In this document: one piece after another, positions 40,617 through 53,230 of the stretch
Numbering within the stretch: the first letter of the stretch is position 1
How the letters are laid out: every line of letters begins with the position of its first letter
Source: Lachnospiraceae bacterium NK4A144
Lineage (GTDB): Bacteria > Bacillota > Clostridia > Lachnospirales > Lachnospiraceae
Direction of reading: 5' to 3'
DNA length: 64,000 nucleotides
Assembly (NCBI GenBank): GCA_000424365.1
Contig: AUJT01000003.1
Span: 1 to 64,000, forward strand
The notes under the pieces: model-generated
What the model was told of the DNA's origin: nothing
Database searches by the model: none
The model's input: only the letters and a program-made list of their open reading frames with translations
Program-made: the position numbers and the translations under genes

Positions 40617-42734
40617 TTATTTCTTTAATACCTTTTCAGCAACGTTCTTCGGAACCTGCTCATAGTGATCAAAGAACATAGAGTAGTTACCACGTCCCTG
40701 TGTTCTGGAACGAAGGTCTGTAGCGTATCCAAACATCTCGGAAAGAGGAGTCATAGCCTTAACCATCTTTCCGCCCGGGATATCTTCCATACCCTGAACC
40801 TGTCCACGTCTGGAGTTCATGTCGCCGATAACGTCGCCCATGTACTCTTCAGGCATAGTAACTTCAACCTTCATGATAGGCTCAAGAAGTACCGGTGAAC
40901 CCTTCTGCATAGCATCCTTCATAGCCATAGAACCAGCGATGTGGAATGCCATCTCGGAAGAATCGACTTCATGGTATGAACCATCATAACATGTAGCCTT
41001 GATACCGGTCACAGGGAATCCACCAAGGATACCAGTCTTCATAGCTTCCTGGATACCTTCGTCTACAGACGGGATGTATTCCTTCGGAATAGCACCACCT
41101 GTAACGTTGTTGATGAACTCGTACTCCTGCTCGCCATTTACATCCATAGGCTCGAATACAATCTTAGCGTGACCGTACTGACCACGACCACCAGACTGCT
41201 TAACATACTTGGAATCGATATCAACCTTCTTAGTGATAGCTTCCTTGTATGCAACCTGAGGAGCACCAACGTTTGCTTCAACGTTGAACTCACGGAGAAG
41301 TCTGTCAACGATGATCTCAAGGTGAAGCTCACCCATACCAGCGATGATAGTCTGACCAGTCTCCTCATTTGTATGAGCACGGAATGTAGGATCTTCTTCA
41401 GCAAGCTTTGCAAGTGCCTGACCAAGCTTATCCTGTCCAGCCTTTGTCTTAGGCTCGATAGCAAGCTCGATAACGGGATCCGGGAACTCCATAGACTCAA
41501 GGATGCAAGGATGCTGCTCATCACAGATTGTATCACCAGTTACAGTCAGCTTAAATCCAACTGCAGCTGCGATATCTCCGGAATATACAGTATCCAGCTC
41601 GGATCTCTTGTTAGCATGCATCTGAAGGATACGTCCTGCACGCTCTTTCTTACCCTTTGTAGAGTTAAGAACGTAAGAACCGGAATTCAGCTTACCACGA
41701 TATACACGGATGAATGCAAGCTTACCTACGAACGGGTCTGTCATGATCTTGAATGCAAGAGCTGCGAACGGGCCATCATCTGTAGCCTCAACAGTCATTG
41801 CGTTACCATCAAGATCTGTTGCCTCTGCTGCCGGAATATCAACAGGTGAAGGCATGTACTCAATAACACCGTTCAGAAGCTTCTGAACACCCTTGTTCTT
41901 GTAAGCAGAACCAGCAAATACCGGAACAGCTCTGTTCTCGATACAAGCCTTACGAAGAGCTTTCTTCATCTCATCGATGGACGGGATCTTGTCCTCAAGA
42001 TACTGCTCCATCAGATCATCATCAAGCTCGCAGATCTTCTCGATTGTCTCGGTTCTGTAAAGTTCAACATCATCAGCCATATCCTCAGGAATGTCTCTGA
42101 TGTCTTCCTTCTTACCCTGCTCATCGTCATAGAAATATGCCTTGTTCTCGAGCAGGTCGATAACTCCAGCGAAGTCATCTTCCTTACCAATCGGGATTGT
42201 GATCATGATCGCGTTAGAACCAAGTCTGTTACGGATCTGATCAACAGTGCCGTAGTAGTCAGCACCCATAGCATCCATCTTGTTTATGAATGCCATTCTC
42301 GGAACATGGAATCCCTCTGCCTGACGCCATACGTTCTCAGACTGAGGCTCAACACCGCTCTTTGCAGCGAATACGCCGACAGCGCCATCAAGTACACGAA
42401 GTGAACGCTCAACCTCTACTGTGAAGTCTACGTGACCAGGTGTATCGATAATGTTGATTCTGTGCTCCGGTGCGCCCTTCTTAGGTGCGCCATTTTCTTC
42501 CAATGTCCAGTGACAGGTTGTAGCAGCTGATGTGATAGTAATACCACGCTCCTGCTCCTGCTCCATCCAGTCCATTGTAGCTGTACCATCGTGAGTTTCA
42601 CCAATCTTATAGTTTACACCGGTATAATACAGGATACGCTCTGTAAGAGTTGTCTTACCAGCGTCGATATGAGCCATAATACCAATGTTTCTGGTTCTCT
42701 CAAGAGGATACTCTCTTCCAGGATCGTTAGCCAA
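40617..42734 (-). CDS. fusA: Elongation factor G
   Basis: Translocation GTPase of 705 residues. G motifs are [40 protein letters not shown] and NKMDAMG; domains II-V follow, with domain IV ([20 protein letters not shown]) and domain V intact. Translation begins with TTG, preceded by AAGGAGG at 8 nt. It sits between rpsG and tuf in the standard str operon order. Confidence 0.98.
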   Translation of the reverse strand: MANDPGREYPLERTRNIGIMAHIDAGKTTLTERILYYTGVNYKIGETHDGTATMDWMEQEQERGITITSAATTCHWTLEENGAPKKGAPEHRINIIDTPGHVDFTVEVERSLRVLDGAVGVFAAKSGVEPQSENVWRQAEGFHVPRMAFINKMDAMGADYYGTVDQIRNRLGSNAIMITIPIGKEDDFAGVIDLLENKAYFYDDEQGKKEDIRDIPEDMADDVELYRTETIEKICELDDDLMEQYLEDKIPSIDEMKKALRKACIENRAVPVFAGSAYKNKGVQKLLNGVIEYMPSPVDIPAAEATDLDGNAMTVEATDDGPFAALAFKIMTDPFVGKLAFIRVYRGKLNSGSYVLNSTKGKKERAGRILQMHANKRSELDTVYSGDIAAAVGFKLTVTGDTICDEQHPCILESMEFPDPVIELAIEPKTKAGQDKLGQALAKLAEEDPTFRAHTNEETGQTIIAGMGELHLEIIVDRLLREFNVEANVGAPQVAYKEAITKKVDIDSKYVKQSGGRGQYGHAKIVFEPMDVNGEQEYEFINNVTGGAIPKEYIPSVDEGIQEAMKTGILGGFPVTGIKATCYDGSYHEVDSSEMAFHIAGSMAMKDAMQKGSPVLLEPIMKVEVTMPEEYMGDVIGDMNSRRGQVQGMEDIPGGKMVKAMTPLSEMFGYATDLRSRTQGRGNYSMFFDHYEQVPKNVAEKVLKK

Positions 42735-42868
42735 GGAATTTTCCTCCTTATATTACAGCAACCTAAGAGATAGGAATCCCTGTCTCTCAGGTCATACACG
42801 AATACCTTACCGGCAAAGCCGGTACAGGTATGTTAATCGCGTAAATATAACAGAAACAGACTTTAATA

Positions 42869-43351
<483 letters not shown>

Positions 43352-43465
43352 CTAAATTGAGTCATTGGGCTCAACGGTACTCAGAGGCGTATGCCCCTGT
43401 TCGTGCGGTCTTGAAGCTATCTGTATAGATAACCTAAATCCCAACACTACCGTATATTATCGAAA

Positions 43466-43888
43466 TTACTTTTTAGCAGCCTTCGGTCTCTTTGCTCCAT
43501 ACTTGGAACGAGCCTGCATTCTGTTTGCGACACCTGCAGTATCAAGAGTACCACGGATGATGTGATATCTTGTACCAGGAAGATCCTTTACACGGCCGCC
43601 GCGGATCAGAACTACGCTATGCTCCTGAAGGTTGTGACCTTCTCCGGGGATGTAGCTAGTAACTTCGATTCCGTTGGAAAGACGTACACGGGCAATCTTT
43701 CTAAGAGCAGAGTTCGGCTTCTTCGGTGTAGCAGTCTTAACAGCTGTACAAACACCACGCTTCTGCGGTGAAAGTGTAGAAGTAGACTTCTTCTGCAGTG
43801 AATTGAATCCTGCCTGAAGTGCCGGAGACTTAGACTTCTTTACAGATGTCTGTCTGCCCTTTCTAACTAACTGGTTGAATGTTGGCAT
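43466..43888 (-). CDS. rpsL: 30S ribosomal protein S12
   Basis: Decoding-centre protein of 140 residues. The streptomycin-related loops are present: [17 protein letters not shown] with the Lys at the classical resistance position unaltered, and [16 protein letters not shown]. First gene of the str operon, separated from rpoC by a hairpin terminator, so it is partly uncoupled from RNA polymerase genes. Confidence 0.98.
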   Translation of the reverse strand: MPTFNQLVRKGRQTSVKKSKSPALQAGFNSLQKKSTSTLSPQKRGVCTAVKTATPKKPNSALRKIARVRLSNGIEVTSYIPGEGHNLQEHSVVLIRGGRVKDLPGTRYHIIRGTLDTAGVANRMQARSKYGAKRPKAAKK

Positions 43889-43983
43889 TTAAGTTTCACC
43901 TCTTTCTATAGTTTATTTTGTGTAAGCTCCTTTTCTCATCCTTGAGTGGTTCCGCCTCGCCTCCTGGCATGGCAGCTTACAAG

Positions 43984-44021
43984 ATTTTAGCGTGCCATTC
44001 TATTGAACGGCACGCTAAAAT
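43984..44021 (-). terminator. Hairpin between rpoC and rpsL
   Basis: A perfect 13-bp stem ATTTTAGCGTGCC/GGCACGCTAAAAT with a 12-nt loop. It has A/T tracts in its arms but only a short T run after it, so it may be a partial terminator or an RNA processing site. Confidence 0.75.
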
Positions 44022-44095
44022 ATTTTATATGAATGAAGTTATGATGTCAAGAGATATATTGTACTATTATTCGAGCTTTACGCTTTCTATAAAAG

Positions 44096-47000
44096 TTACT
44101 CTGTGATTTCCTGACCTGCTTCTACCATCTCTTCACCTGAGATCATTTCATCATCAAGTCCGATGGTCTCATCATCCTCACTGATCACTTCATCAGTTGA
44201 AAGTTTGATGTTTCTGTAACGTCTGAGACCTGTACCTGCAGGAATCAGCTTACCGATGATAACATTTTCCTTAAGACCTACAAGGTGATCTACCTTACCC
44301 TTAATAGCGGCATCAGTAAGAACCTTTGTTGTCTCCTGGAAGGACGCTGCTGACATGAAGGAATCTGTAGCAAGTGAAGCCTTTGTAATACCAAGGATGA
44401 TATTTGTAAATGTTGCAGGCTTCTTGCCCTCTTCTTCAGCTGCCTCGTTGATCTCATCCAGATCAAGATTATCCATTCTTGTACCAGGAAGGAGCTCTGT
44501 ATCACCCGGATCATCAACTTCTACCTTCTTCAGCATCTGATGAACAATGACTTCGATATGCTTGTCATTGATCTCAACACCCTGCAAACGGTATACTCTC
44601 TGAACTTCCTTAAGGAAGTAATCCTGTACAGAGCGGAGTCCCTTGATCTTTAAGAGATCATGAGGGTTGATAGAACCTTCAGTGATAACGTCACCGGCTT
44701 CAACTACGACACCATCCTCAACCTTGATTCTGGAACCGTAAGGAATCAAATAAGCCTTTGACTCACCTGTTTCATCGTTTGTAACGATAACTTCCTTCTT
44801 GGTCTTTGTATCACGTACCTCGACCTTACCGCCAAATTCAGCGATGATCGCAAGTCCCTTAGGTTTACGAGCCTCAAAAAGCTCCTCAACTCTAGGAAGA
44901 CCCTGTGTGATATCAGAACCGGCAACACCACCGGAGTGGAATGTTCTCATTGTAAGCTGTGTACCAGGCTCACCGATTGACTGAGCAGCGATGATACCTA
45001 CTGCTTCACCAACCTGTACAGGCTCACCTGTTGCCATGTTTGCACCATAGCACTTAGCGCAGATACCCTTATGGCTGCGGCATGTGAGGATCGTACGGAT
45101 CTTTACGGACTCGATAGGCTCACCGTCACGTACACCAACTGTTACAACCTGACGAGCTCTGAGAGGAGTGATCATCTGGTTTACACCAACGATCTTTCTG
45201 CCATCCTTATCAAAGATATCCTCGCAGGAGTATCTTCCTGTAATACGTGCCTCAAGGCTTTCGATCTCTTCCTTACCGTCCATGAATGCAGATACAACCA
45301 TTCCAGGTATCGGACGCTTCTTGCCTTCATTACAATCCATATCACGGATTACGAGCTCAGAAGATACGTCAACCATTCGACGTGTAAGGTATCCGGAATC
45401 GGCTGTTCTAAGAGCTGTATCGGAAAGTCCCTTTCTTGCTCCATGTGCAGACATGAAGTATTCCAGAACGTTAAGACCCTCACGGAAATTAGCCTTGATA
45501 GGAAGCTCGATAGTATGACCTGTTGTATCAGCCTGCAATCCACGCATTCCTGCCAGCTGCTTGATCTGCTTATCAGATCCTCGAGCTCCGGAGTCTGCCA
45601 TCATTCGGATATTGTTATATTTATCAAGACCTTTCAGCAGGTCATGTGTGATAGTATCGTCACACTCTTTCCATGTCTCGATAACTTCGTTGTAACGCTC
45701 TTCATCTGTAATAAGACCACGCTTAAAGTTCTTTGTGATCCTATCCACTGTATCCTGTGCCTGCTGAAGAAGTTCCGGCTTAGACTCAGGAACGATCATA
45801 TCAGAAATGGATACACTGATCGCAGCGATCGTTGAGTAGTGATAACCCATAGCCTTGATGTGATCAAGAACTTCTGCGGTCTTTATGGATCCATGTGTAT
45901 TAATGATAGCCTCGATGATCTGCTTCAGCTGCTTCTTACCAACCTGCTGATCGATCTCAAGAACGAACTCGTTCTCAGGCTTTGTTCTATCCTGGAAACC
46001 AAGATCCTGCGGGATGATCTCATTGAAAAGCAGACGACCCAGTGTAGCATTTACAATACCGGAACGCTTCTCACCGTTGACAGTCTTCTCAATTCTAACC
46101 TTGATCTTACTCTGAAGAGTGATCATATGGTTTACATAAGCCATGATCGCTTCGGAAATGTCCTTGAAGATCATTCCCTCACCAGGCTCACCATCTTTAT
46201 CAAGTGTGAGGTAATAAATACCAAGGATCATATCCTGTGTAGGTACGGTTACCGGTCCACCATCTGACGGCTTCAGAAGGTTATTAGGAGAAAGCAGCAT
46301 GAATCTGCACTCTGCCTGTGCTTCTACTGAAAGCGGAAGATGTACAGCCATCTGGTCTCCATCAAAGTCAGCATTAAACGCTGTACATGCAAGAGGATGA
46401 AGCTTAATAGCCTTACCTTCTACAAGAACAGGCTCAAATGCCTGAATACCAAGTCTGTGAAGCGTAGGAGCACGGTTAAGCATAACAGGATGCTCCTTGA
46501 TAACTTCTTCAAGAACGTCCCAAACTTCGGGCTCAAGTCTCTCGACCATCTTCTTCGCATTCTTGATATTATGAGATGTACCGTTAGCAACAAGCTCCTT
46601 CATAACAAAAGGCTTGAAAAGCTCGATAGCCATCTCTTTCGGAAGTCCGCACTGCCAGATCTTAAGCTCAGGTCCAACGACGATAACGGAACGTCCTGAA
46701 TAGTCAACTCGCTTACCGAGAAGGTTCTGACGGAAACGTCCACCCTTACCCTTAAGCATATCGGAAAGAGACTTCAGTGCACGGCTACCCGGACCTGTAA
46801 CAGGACGTCCACGGCGACCATTATCAATAAGGGCATCAACTGCCTCCTGAAGCATTCTCTTTTCGTTTCTAACGATAATATCCGGTGCACCGAGCTCAAG
46901 AAGTCTCTGCAGACGGTTATTACGGTTAATGATTCTTCTGTAAAGATCATTAAGATCGGATGTTGCAAAACGACCACCATCCAGCTGAACCATAGGTCTA

Positions 47001-47743
47001 AGATCAGGCGGGATAACCGGGATACAATCCATGATCATCCATGCCGGATTATTTCCGGATTCACGGAATGCTTCAACAACATCAAGTCTCTTGATGATTC
47101 TTGCTTTCTTCTGACCTGTTGCATCCTGAAGTTCTTCCTTCAGTTCAGCAGATTCTTTTTCAAGATCAATAGCTTCCAGAAGTTCCTTAACTGACTCGGC
47201 ACCCATGCCTACGCGGAATTTCTTTTCGCCATTTCTCTCTCTGGCATCCTGATATTCTTTTTCGCTAAGAACCTGCTTGTACTCAAGATCTGTATCCATA
47301 GGATCAAGTACAATGTAGGAAGCAAAGTAAAGAACCTTTTCAAGGATCCTCGGTGAAAGATCAAGAATAAGACCCATTCTGCTGGGGATTCCCTTGAAGT
47401 ACCAGATATGGGAAACCGGAGCTGCAAGCTCGATGTGTCCCATTCTCTCACGACGAACGGAAGACTTTGTTACTTCAACGCCGCATCGGTCGCAGACAAT
47501 GCCTTTATAACGAATCTTCTTATACTTTCCGCAGTGACATTCCCAGTCCTTGCTAGGTCCGAAAATGCGCTCGCAGAACAGTCCATCCTTTTCCGGCTTC
47601 AGCGTTCTGTAGTTGATCGTCTCAGGCTTCTTTACTTCACCATGTGACCATTCTCTGATTCTGTCCGGTGAAGCCAGGCCGATCTTGATCGCATCAAATG
47701 TCAACGGCTGATAGGTTTCAGACTGCTTATTTGTCTCTGGCAT
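44096..47743 (-). CDS. rpoC: RNA polymerase subunit beta'
   Basis: Largest polymerase subunit, 1215 residues. The N-terminal zinc site is [23 protein letters not shown]; the catalytic Mg site is [15 protein letters not shown]; bridge helix and trigger loop regions [17 protein letters not shown] and [11 protein letters not shown] are intact. There is no large lineage insertion. The second ATG (47743) is chosen because AAGGAG lies 7 nt before it, compared with 1 nt before the first ATG. Confidence 0.98.
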   Translation of the reverse strand: MPETNKQSETYQPLTFDAIKIGLASPDRIREWSHGEVKKPETINYRTLKPEKDGLFCERIFGPSKDWECHCGKYKKIRYKGIVCDRCGVEVTKSSVRRERMGHIELAAPVSHIWYFKGIPSRMGLILDLSPRILEKVLYFASYIVLDPMDTDLEYKQVLSEKEYQDARERNGEKKFRVGMGAESVKELLEAIDLEKESAELKEELQDATGQKKARIIKRLDVVEAFRESGNNPAWMIMDCIPVIPPDLRPMVQLDGGRFATSDLNDLYRRIINRNNRLQRLLELGAPDIIVRNEKRMLQEAVDALIDNGRRGRPVTGPGSRALKSLSDMLKGKGGRFRQNLLGKRVDYSGRSVIVVGPELKIWQCGLPKEMAIELFKPFVMKELVANGTSHNIKNAKKMVERLEPEVWDVLEEVIKEHPVMLNRAPTLHRLGIQAFEPVLVEGKAIKLHPLACTAFNADFDGDQMAVHLPLSVEAQAECRFMLLSPNNLLKPSDGGPVTVPTQDMILGIYYLTLDKDGEPGEGMIFKDISEAIMAYVNHMITLQSKIKVRIEKTVNGEKRSGIVNATLGRLLFNEIIPQDLGFQDRTKPENEFVLEIDQQVGKKQLKQIIEAIINTHGSIKTAEVLDHIKAMGYHYSTIAAISVSISDMIVPESKPELLQQAQDTVDRITKNFKRGLITDEERYNEVIETWKECDDTITHDLLKGLDKYNNIRMMADSGARGSDKQIKQLAGMRGLQADTTGHTIELPIKANFREGLNVLEYFMSAHGARKGLSDTALRTADSGYLTRRMVDVSSELVIRDMDCNEGKKRPIPGMVVSAFMDGKEEIESLEARITGRYSCEDIFDKDGRKIVGVNQMITPLRARQVVTVGVRDGEPIESVKIRTILTCRSHKGICAKCYGANMATGEPVQVGEAVGIIAAQSIGEPGTQLTMRTFHSGGVAGSDITQGLPRVEELFEARKPKGLAIIAEFGGKVEVRDTKTKKEVIVTNDETGESKAYLIPYGSRIKVEDGVVVEAGDVITEGSINPHDLLKIKGLRSVQDYFLKEVQRVYRLQGVEINDKHIEVIVHQMLKKVEVDDPGDTELLPGTRMDNLDLDEINEAAEEEGKKPATFTNIILGITKASLATDSFMSAASFQETTKVLTDAAIKGKVDHLVGLKENVIIGKLIPAGTGLRRYRNIKLSTDEVISEDDETIGLDDEMISGEEMVEAGQEITE

Positions 47744-47846
47744 GAACATGCTCCTTCCAAAGTATTGTCATATCCGGACTGAATGCCCTTCAATCCGGAT
47801 ATTTTTTCTATATATGTGTAATGTCGAAATCGTTTGGATCAGTTTC

Positions 47847-50800
47847 TCAGCTGTTAACCGGATCCTGCTCCTCATCATAAACGTCAACGGAATCGTCCTC
47901 GGAAATCTCCTCGATCTCATCCTCCTCGACATCTACAAGTTCACCGGCCTCGTTGTGCTCCTGTACATGATAACCATGGCTTGCATAGTTTTCCTGCTGC
48001 TTAAGATCATGATCATCATTCAGGATAGCGCGCATATCTGTCTCGCCGTAATCAACGTTTTCGCTGATCTCAACCTCAGAGCCGTCCTCTTTAAGAACAC
48101 GAACATCCAGACCAAGTGACTGAAGCTCCTTAAGGAGAACCTTAAAGGACTCCGGAACACCGGGCTCAGGGATATTCTCACCCTTAATAATTGCCTCGTA
48201 AGTCTTAACACGTCCGATGACATCATCAGACTTAACTGTAAGCACTTCCTGAAGAGTATATGCTGCACCGTATGCTTCCAGTGCCCAAACTTCCATCTCT
48301 CCGAATCTCTGTCCACCGAACTGAGCCTTACCACCAAGAGGCTGCTGTGTAACCAGTGAGTAAGGACCTGTAGAACGTGCATGGATCTTATCGTCTACCA
48401 GATGATGCAGCTTCAGATAGTGCATGTGTCCGATAGTTACCGGAGACTCGAAATACTCACCTGTACGACCGTCTCTAAGATTTACTTTACCGTCCTTACG
48501 GATCTTTACACCCTTCCACAGTGCTCTGTGATCTCTGTTCTCATCGAGATACTGCATTACTTCCGGAAGAAGAGTGTCCTTATACTTCTCATAGAACTCT
48601 TCCCACTCGTCATTAACGTAGTCGTTTGCAAGCTCAAGCATATCCTCGATATCGATCTCGTTTGCACCGTCAAATACAGGTGTGGAGATATTGAAGCCAA
48701 GAGCCATTGCAGCAAGAGAAAGGTGAATCTCAAGGACCTGTCCGATATTCATTCGAGACGGCACACCCAGAGGATTAAGCACGATATCCAGAGGTCTTCC
48801 GTTAGGCAGGTACGGCATATCTTCTACAGGAAGGACACGGGAAACTACACCCTTGTTACCGTGACGACCGGCCATCTTATCACCAACCTGGATCTTTCTC
48901 TTCTGTGCTATATAAATACGTACTGCATGATTTACACCCGGAGCCAGCTCATCGCCGTTCTCTCTTGTAAATACTTTTGCATCTACGACAATACCATATT
49001 CACCATGCGGTACCTTAAGTGATGTATCACGAACCTCGTGAGCCTTTTCACCAAAGATCGCACGAAGAAGTCTTTCTTCTGCTGTAAGCTCAGTCTCACC
49101 CTTAGGTGTAACCTTACCTACAAGGATATCACCGGCACGAACTTCCGCACCGATTCTGATGATTCCTCTCTCATCAAGATCCTTAAGAGCATCCTCACCA
49201 ACACCGGGAATATCACGAGTGATCTCCTCCGGTCCGAGCTTTGTCTCACGTGCCTCTGACTCATACTCTTCGATATGAACAGAAGTATATACGTCACGCT
49301 GTACAAGACGCTCAGAAAGAAGAACAGCATCCTCGTAGTTGTAACCTTCCCACTCCATGAATCCGATAAGCGGATTCTTACCGAGAGAAAGCTCACCTTC
49401 CTTAGTAGAAGGACCGTCTGCTATAACGTCTCCTGCTTCAACATGATCACCCTTGAATACGATAGGTCTCTGGTTGTAGCAGTTGCTCTGGTTGGAACGC
49501 ATAAACTTGATCAGGTGATACTCATCCTTTGTTCCATCATCGTTGTCCATGCAGATTCTGTTTGATTCTGACATGGTGATGATTCCGGACTTTCTGGCAA
49601 CTACACAGTCACCTGAATCGACAGCTGCCTTATGCTCCATACCTGTACCGACAGCCGGTGCCTCTGTTGTAAGAAGCGGAACCGCCTGACGCTGCATGTT
49701 TGATCCCATCAGCGCACGAGTAGGGTCATCGTTCGGAAGGAACGGAACGAGTGTAGTAGCGATAGAGAATACCTGTCTCGGTGAGACATCCATGTACTCA
49801 AATCTACTTCTATCCCACTCCTGTGTCTGATCTCTAAAACGACCTGATACCTGCTTATTAACGAAGTGTCCCTCTGCATCAAGAGGCTCAGAAGCCTGTG
49901 CTACATGATAATTATCTTCCTCATCGGCTGTCATGTAGACAACTTCGTTAGTAACGACCGGGTTGCTTTCGTCTGTAAGATCGATCTTTCTATACGGTGC
50001 CTCTACGAAACCATACTCATTAATACGTGCAAAGCAGGCAAGAGAGTTGATAAGACCGATGTTCGGTCCTTCAGGTGTCTCTACCGGGCACATACGACCA
50101 TAGTGAGAGTAGTGGATATCGCGGACCTCCATGCCGGCACGGTCTCTTGAAAGACCACCGGGACCAAGTGCAGAAAGACGACGCTTATGTGTCAGCTCGG
50201 AAAGAGGATTGTTCTGATCCATAAACTGTGACAGCTGTGATGATCCGAAGAACTCCTTAACTGCAGCAGTTACAGGCTTGATATTGATAAGAGCCTGCGG
50301 TGTGATCGTACTAATATCCTGAGTTGTCATTCTCTCACGAACAACTCTCTCCATACGGGAAAGTCCGATTCTGTACTGGTTCTGAAGAAGCTCACCAACC
50401 GCACGGATACGACGATTTCCAAGGTGGTCGATATCATCCTTATTTCCGATCCTGTACTCAAGGTGCATATTATAGTTAATAGAAGCAAAGATATCTTCCT
50501 TTGTAATATGCTTCGGAATAAGCTCCGGAATGTTCTTTCTGATAGCAGCCTGAAGATCCTCAGGAGTATCACACTCTTCCATGAGCTTTGCAAGAGCAGG
50601 ATAGTAAACGAGCTCAGTAATACCGTAGTCCTCTGCTGTCTTTCCTTCAGGGAACTCAATGTAATGATTGATATCTACCATAAGAGAAGAAAGAACCTTA
50701 ACGTTTCTCTCCTCTGTCTGGATCATTACATAAGGAACTGCACTGTTCTGGATCTCGATAGCGAGTTCTCTGGTAATAACAGCTCCTGCCTCAGCCTTAA

Positions 50801-51740
50801 CATCGCCTGCCTCAACAACTTCACCTGTTGCAGGATCGATAACATCTTCTGCAAGTGTATGACCGGTAATACGGTTCTTAAAATGAAGTTTCTTATTAAA
50901 TTTATAACGACCAACTTTTGCAAGGTCATATCTTCTCGGATCGAAGAACATTCCTTCGATGAGAGTTCTTGCGCTTTCCTCAGCAAGAGGCTCGCCCGGA
51001 CGAATCTTCTTATAAAGTTCCAGAAGACCCTGAACTGCATTCTCAGTGGTATCCTTTGTGAAAGATCCCTGAATCTTTGGCTCATCTCCAAAATAATCGA
51101 GAATCTCTTCATTGGAACCAATTCCAAGTGCACGGATCAGTACAGTGATCGGCACCTTTCTGGTACGATCTACACGAACATAGAAGACATCGTTAGCATC
51201 TGTCTCATACTCGAGCCATGCTCCTCTGTTCGGGATAACCGTACATGAGAAAAGTTCCTTTCCGAGTTTATCGTGATCTATACCATAATAAATTCCGGGG
51301 GAACGAACTAACTGGCTGACAATTACACGTTCTGCTCCGTTGATAACGAACGTGCCGGTATCCGTCATAATAGGGAGATCACCCATAAAGATCTCGTGTT
51401 CCTTGATATCTTCTTCCGGGTTCTCACTGTTTCTGAGACGTACCTTCACCTTAAGCGGTGCTGCATACGTTGCGTCTCGTGCTTTGCACTCTTCAATGGA
51501 ATACTTTGCCTCATCCTTAGCAAAATCGTAACCTACGAAATCCATGCTGAGGTTTCCGCTGTAGTCTGTAATTGGAGAAATATCTGCAAACGCCTCTTTT
51601 AATCCCTCATTGATGAACCAATCATATGAGGACTTCTGAACATCAATGAGATTAGGCATCTCAATGACATCCTGCTTTCTCTGAAAGCTCATTCGCATCG
51701 CTTTCCCATTGTAGACCGGATGTATTCTGTTCTTTTCCAT
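47847..51740 (-). CDS. rpoB: RNA polymerase subunit beta
   Basis: Second-largest polymerase subunit, 1297 residues. The rifampicin region reads [40 protein letters not shown], with wild-type residues at the commonly mutated positions. GHDKA-type flap and the C-terminal clamp segment [32 protein letters not shown] are present. The tail after about residue 1230 is acidic ([23 protein letters not shown]), longer than minimal RpoB. It follows rplL after a terminator-like hairpin and a leader with a possible attenuator. Confidence 0.98.
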   Translation of the reverse strand: MEKNRIHPVYNGKAMRMSFQRKQDVIEMPNLIDVQKSSYDWFINEGLKEAFADISPITDYSGNLSMDFVGYDFAKDEAKYSIEECKARDATYAAPLKVKVRLRNSENPEEDIKEHEIFMGDLPIMTDTGTFVINGAERVIVSQLVRSPGIYYGIDHDKLGKELFSCTVIPNRGAWLEYETDANDVFYVRVDRTRKVPITVLIRALGIGSNEEILDYFGDEPKIQGSFTKDTTENAVQGLLELYKKIRPGEPLAEESARTLIEGMFFDPRRYDLAKVGRYKFNKKLHFKNRITGHTLAEDVIDPATGEVVEAGDVKAEAGAVITRELAIEIQNSAVPYVMIQTEERNVKVLSSLMVDINHYIEFPEGKTAEDYGITELVYYPALAKLMEECDTPEDLQAAIRKNIPELIPKHITKEDIFASINYNMHLEYRIGNKDDIDHLGNRRIRAVGELLQNQYRIGLSRMERVVRERMTTQDISTITPQALINIKPVTAAVKEFFGSSQLSQFMDQNNPLSELTHKRRLSALGPGGLSRDRAGMEVRDIHYSHYGRMCPVETPEGPNIGLINSLACFARINEYGFVEAPYRKIDLTDESNPVVTNEVVYMTADEEDNYHVAQASEPLDAEGHFVNKQVSGRFRDQTQEWDRSRFEYMDVSPRQVFSIATTLVPFLPNDDPTRALMGSNMQRQAVPLLTTEAPAVGTGMEHKAAVDSGDCVVARKSGIITMSESNRICMDNDDGTKDEYHLIKFMRSNQSNCYNQRPIVFKGDHVEAGDVIADGPSTKEGELSLGKNPLIGFMEWEGYNYEDAVLLSERLVQRDVYTSVHIEEYESEARETKLGPEEITRDIPGVGEDALKDLDERGIIRIGAEVRAGDILVGKVTPKGETELTAEERLLRAIFGEKAHEVRDTSLKVPHGEYGIVVDAKVFTRENGDELAPGVNHAVRIYIAQKRKIQVGDKMAGRHGNKGVVSRVLPVEDMPYLPNGRPLDIVLNPLGVPSRMNIGQVLEIHLSLAAMALGFNISTPVFDGANEIDIEDMLELANDYVNDEWEEFYEKYKDTLLPEVMQYLDENRDHRALWKGVKIRKDGKVNLRDGRTGEYFESPVTIGHMHYLKLHHLVDDKIHARSTGPYSLVTQQPLGGKAQFGGQRFGEMEVWALEAYGAAYTLQEVLTVKSDDVIGRVKTYEAIIKGENIPEPGVPESFKVLLKELQSLGLDVRVLKEDGSEVEISENVDYGETDMRAILNDDHDLKQQENYASHGYHVQEHNEAGELVDVEEDEIEEISEDDSVDVYDEEQDPVNS

Positions 51741-51792
51741 TAACGTTTCACCCCGTTCTTAAAAACTTCACCTAAGCAACCGCACTACCCGT

Positions 51793-51814
51793 AAAAAAGG
51801 GCGCAAAAAAGCCC
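51793..51814 (-). terminator. Possible attenuator in the rpoB leader
   Basis: On the minus strand GGGC-TTTTTTGC-GCCC is followed by TTTTTT. The stem is short, so this is a weak attenuator candidate; an imperfect inverted pair (CCATGTAACC and GGTAACATAGG) immediately precedes it. Confidence 0.4.
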
Positions 51815-51969
51815 ATGTAACCACAATAGTGCATTTTCCATGGTAACATAGGTTTATAAATTAGTCAACTATTAATTTTGGATATTTATTAAAACAATTC
51901 TCAATTGCATTTCACCGACAAAACACCATCTAATATATCGGCAAATTCTTTTAAAAAATAATAACACCA

Positions 51970-51989
51970 GGCTGTGCTAAAGCACAGCC
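51970..51989 (-). terminator. Terminator-like hairpin between rplL and rpoB
   Basis: GGCTGTGCT pairs perfectly with AGCACAGCC around 2 nt; on the minus strand TGGTGTTATTATTTTTT follows. Partial termination here would lower rpoBC expression relative to rplJL, as known in other bacteria. Confidence 0.75.
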
Positions 51990-52014
51990 CAGCGTCGAAT
52001 AAGCAAGTGACAAA

Positions 52015-52383
52015 TTACTTAAGAGTAACCTTAGCACCAACTTCCTCAACCTTAGCCTTGATGTCCTCAGCAGTAGCCTTATCAACATCTTCCTTAAGGA
52101 TCTTAGGAGCTCCATCAACGAGATCCTTAGCTTCCTTCAGGCCAAGACCGGTGATCTCACGAACAACCTTGATAACCTTAACCTTGTTAGCGCCTACCTC
52201 TGTAAGCTCTACGTTGAACTCAGTCTTCTCTTCGCCTGCTGCTGCGCCTGCTGCGCCAGCTGCTGCTACTACAACGCCTGCAGATGCAGATACGCCGAAC
52301 TCTTCTTCACAAGCCTTAACGAGGTCGTTAAGCTCAAGAACTGTAAGACCCTTTATAGCCTCGATCATTTCTTCCTTTGTCAT
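52015..52383 (-). CDS. rplL: 50S ribosomal protein L7/L12
   Basis: Stalk protein of 122 residues. An N-terminal dimerisation domain ([30 protein letters not shown]), an Ala/Gly-rich hinge ([16 protein letters not shown]) and the C-terminal factor-binding domain ([25 protein letters not shown]) are all present. The ATG at 52383 follows GGAGG by 8 nt; five extra residues in the longer frame are not supported. Confidence 0.98.
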   Translation of the reverse strand: MTKEEMIEAIKGLTVLELNDLVKACEEEFGVSASAGVVVAAAGAAGAAAGEEKTEFNVELTEVGANKVKVIKVVREITGLGLKEAKDLVDGAPKILKEDVDKATAEDIKAKVEEVGAKVTLK

Positions 52384-52439
52384 TTTATTTACCTCCAAAT
52401 TGGTATAGTGTGAATTTCAAATATACACGATCCGGAAAA

Positions 52440-52991
52440 TTATGCTTCCGGAGCTGCCTCTGCTGCCGGAGCCTCTGCTGCCGGAGCCTCTGCTGCCTCG
52501 CCGCCTTCTGCCTTCTGCTCTGCGATCTGCTTGATAACACGAGCGAAGTTTGCGATAGGAGACTGCATGCTTCCAAGGAGTCTGGAGAGAAGTTCCTCTC
52601 TGGACGGGATCTTGGAAAGATCAATTACTGCGTTTGTATCGTAGTATGTACCTTCTACGACTGCACCCTTAACCTCAAGGGCCTTTGCCTTCTCAGCGAA
52701 CTTGCAGATGATTCGTGCCGGAGCAGTAACATCATCCTCGGCGATCGCCAGAGCAGAAGGTCCATCGAGAAGCTGATCAAGCTGAGCAAAATCAGTTCCC
52801 TCGAAGGCACGCTTCATCATGGTATTCTTATAAACCTTATAAGAAACACCGGCCTCACGAAGCTGCTTTCTGAGCTCTGTATCCTGCTCTACTGTCAGTC
52901 CACGGTAGTCAACAAGAACTGCTGCCTTGGCATCCTTAACCTTAGCTACGATCTCATCAACAACGGGCTGTTTCAGTTCTACCTTTGCCAT
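52440..52991 (-). CDS. rplJ: 50S ribosomal protein L10
   Basis: Stalk base protein of 183 residues. The rRNA-binding N-terminus is VDEIVAKVKDAKAAVLVDYRGLTVEQDTELRKQLREAGVSYKVYKNTMMKRA, and the C-terminal helix binds L12 dimers. The last 20 residues are an Ala/Glu/Pro repeat (AEAPAAEAPAAEAAPEA), encoded by near-identical short DNA repeats and so prone to length change. It is led by a structured leader with an attenuator. rplK and rplA, usual upstream partners, are not present. Confidence 0.97.
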   Translation of the reverse strand: MAKVELKQPVVDEIVAKVKDAKAAVLVDYRGLTVEQDTELRKQLREAGVSYKVYKNTMMKRAFEGTDFAQLDQLLDGPSALAIAEDDVTAPARIICKFAEKAKALEVKGAVVEGTYYDTNAVIDLSKIPSREELLSRLLGSMQSPIANFARVIKQIAEQKAEGGEAAEAPAAEAPAAEAAPEA

Positions 52992-53034
52992 GGTTTACTT
53001 TACCTCCTTACGAAATTGATAGCCGAATTTCGTA

Positions 53035-53200
53035 ACCGTATGGCACAATACGATAAACGAAAAGGCTCCTGCCAAAAGACAGGAGCCCATAAAAGTCAAT
53101 TAAATAAAACTCTTATTTCCTCGGCAGGCGTTTTCGCCTTACGCGCATCCGCGCACCTGCTGTCTTCGGCCGGTTCAATTCAGAACCTTTCGTAATTTAA
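53035..53200 (-). promoter_or_regulatory. L10-type leader with attenuator upstream of rplJ
   Basis: The rplJ leader contains a strong hairpin GGCTCCTG/CAGGAGCC (53064-53071, 53080-53087) followed on the minus strand by TTTTCGTTT, preceded by a GC-rich structured part (53120-53175). This layout fits the L10 leader, where excess L10(L12)4 binds and favours termination. Assignment rests on position and structure, not on a covariance search. Confidence 0.65.
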
Positions 53201-53230
53201 CACAGGTCAGATGCGATGTCAAGATGTTTT

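Noticed and set aside
43920-44110. Small plus-strand frame between rpsL and rpoC
   Set aside because: It spans the terminator hairpin and lacks a ribosome binding site.
45071-45835. Plus-strand open frame of 254 codons opposite rpoC
   Set aside because: Antisense shadow of rpoC with no ribosome binding site or recognisable domain.
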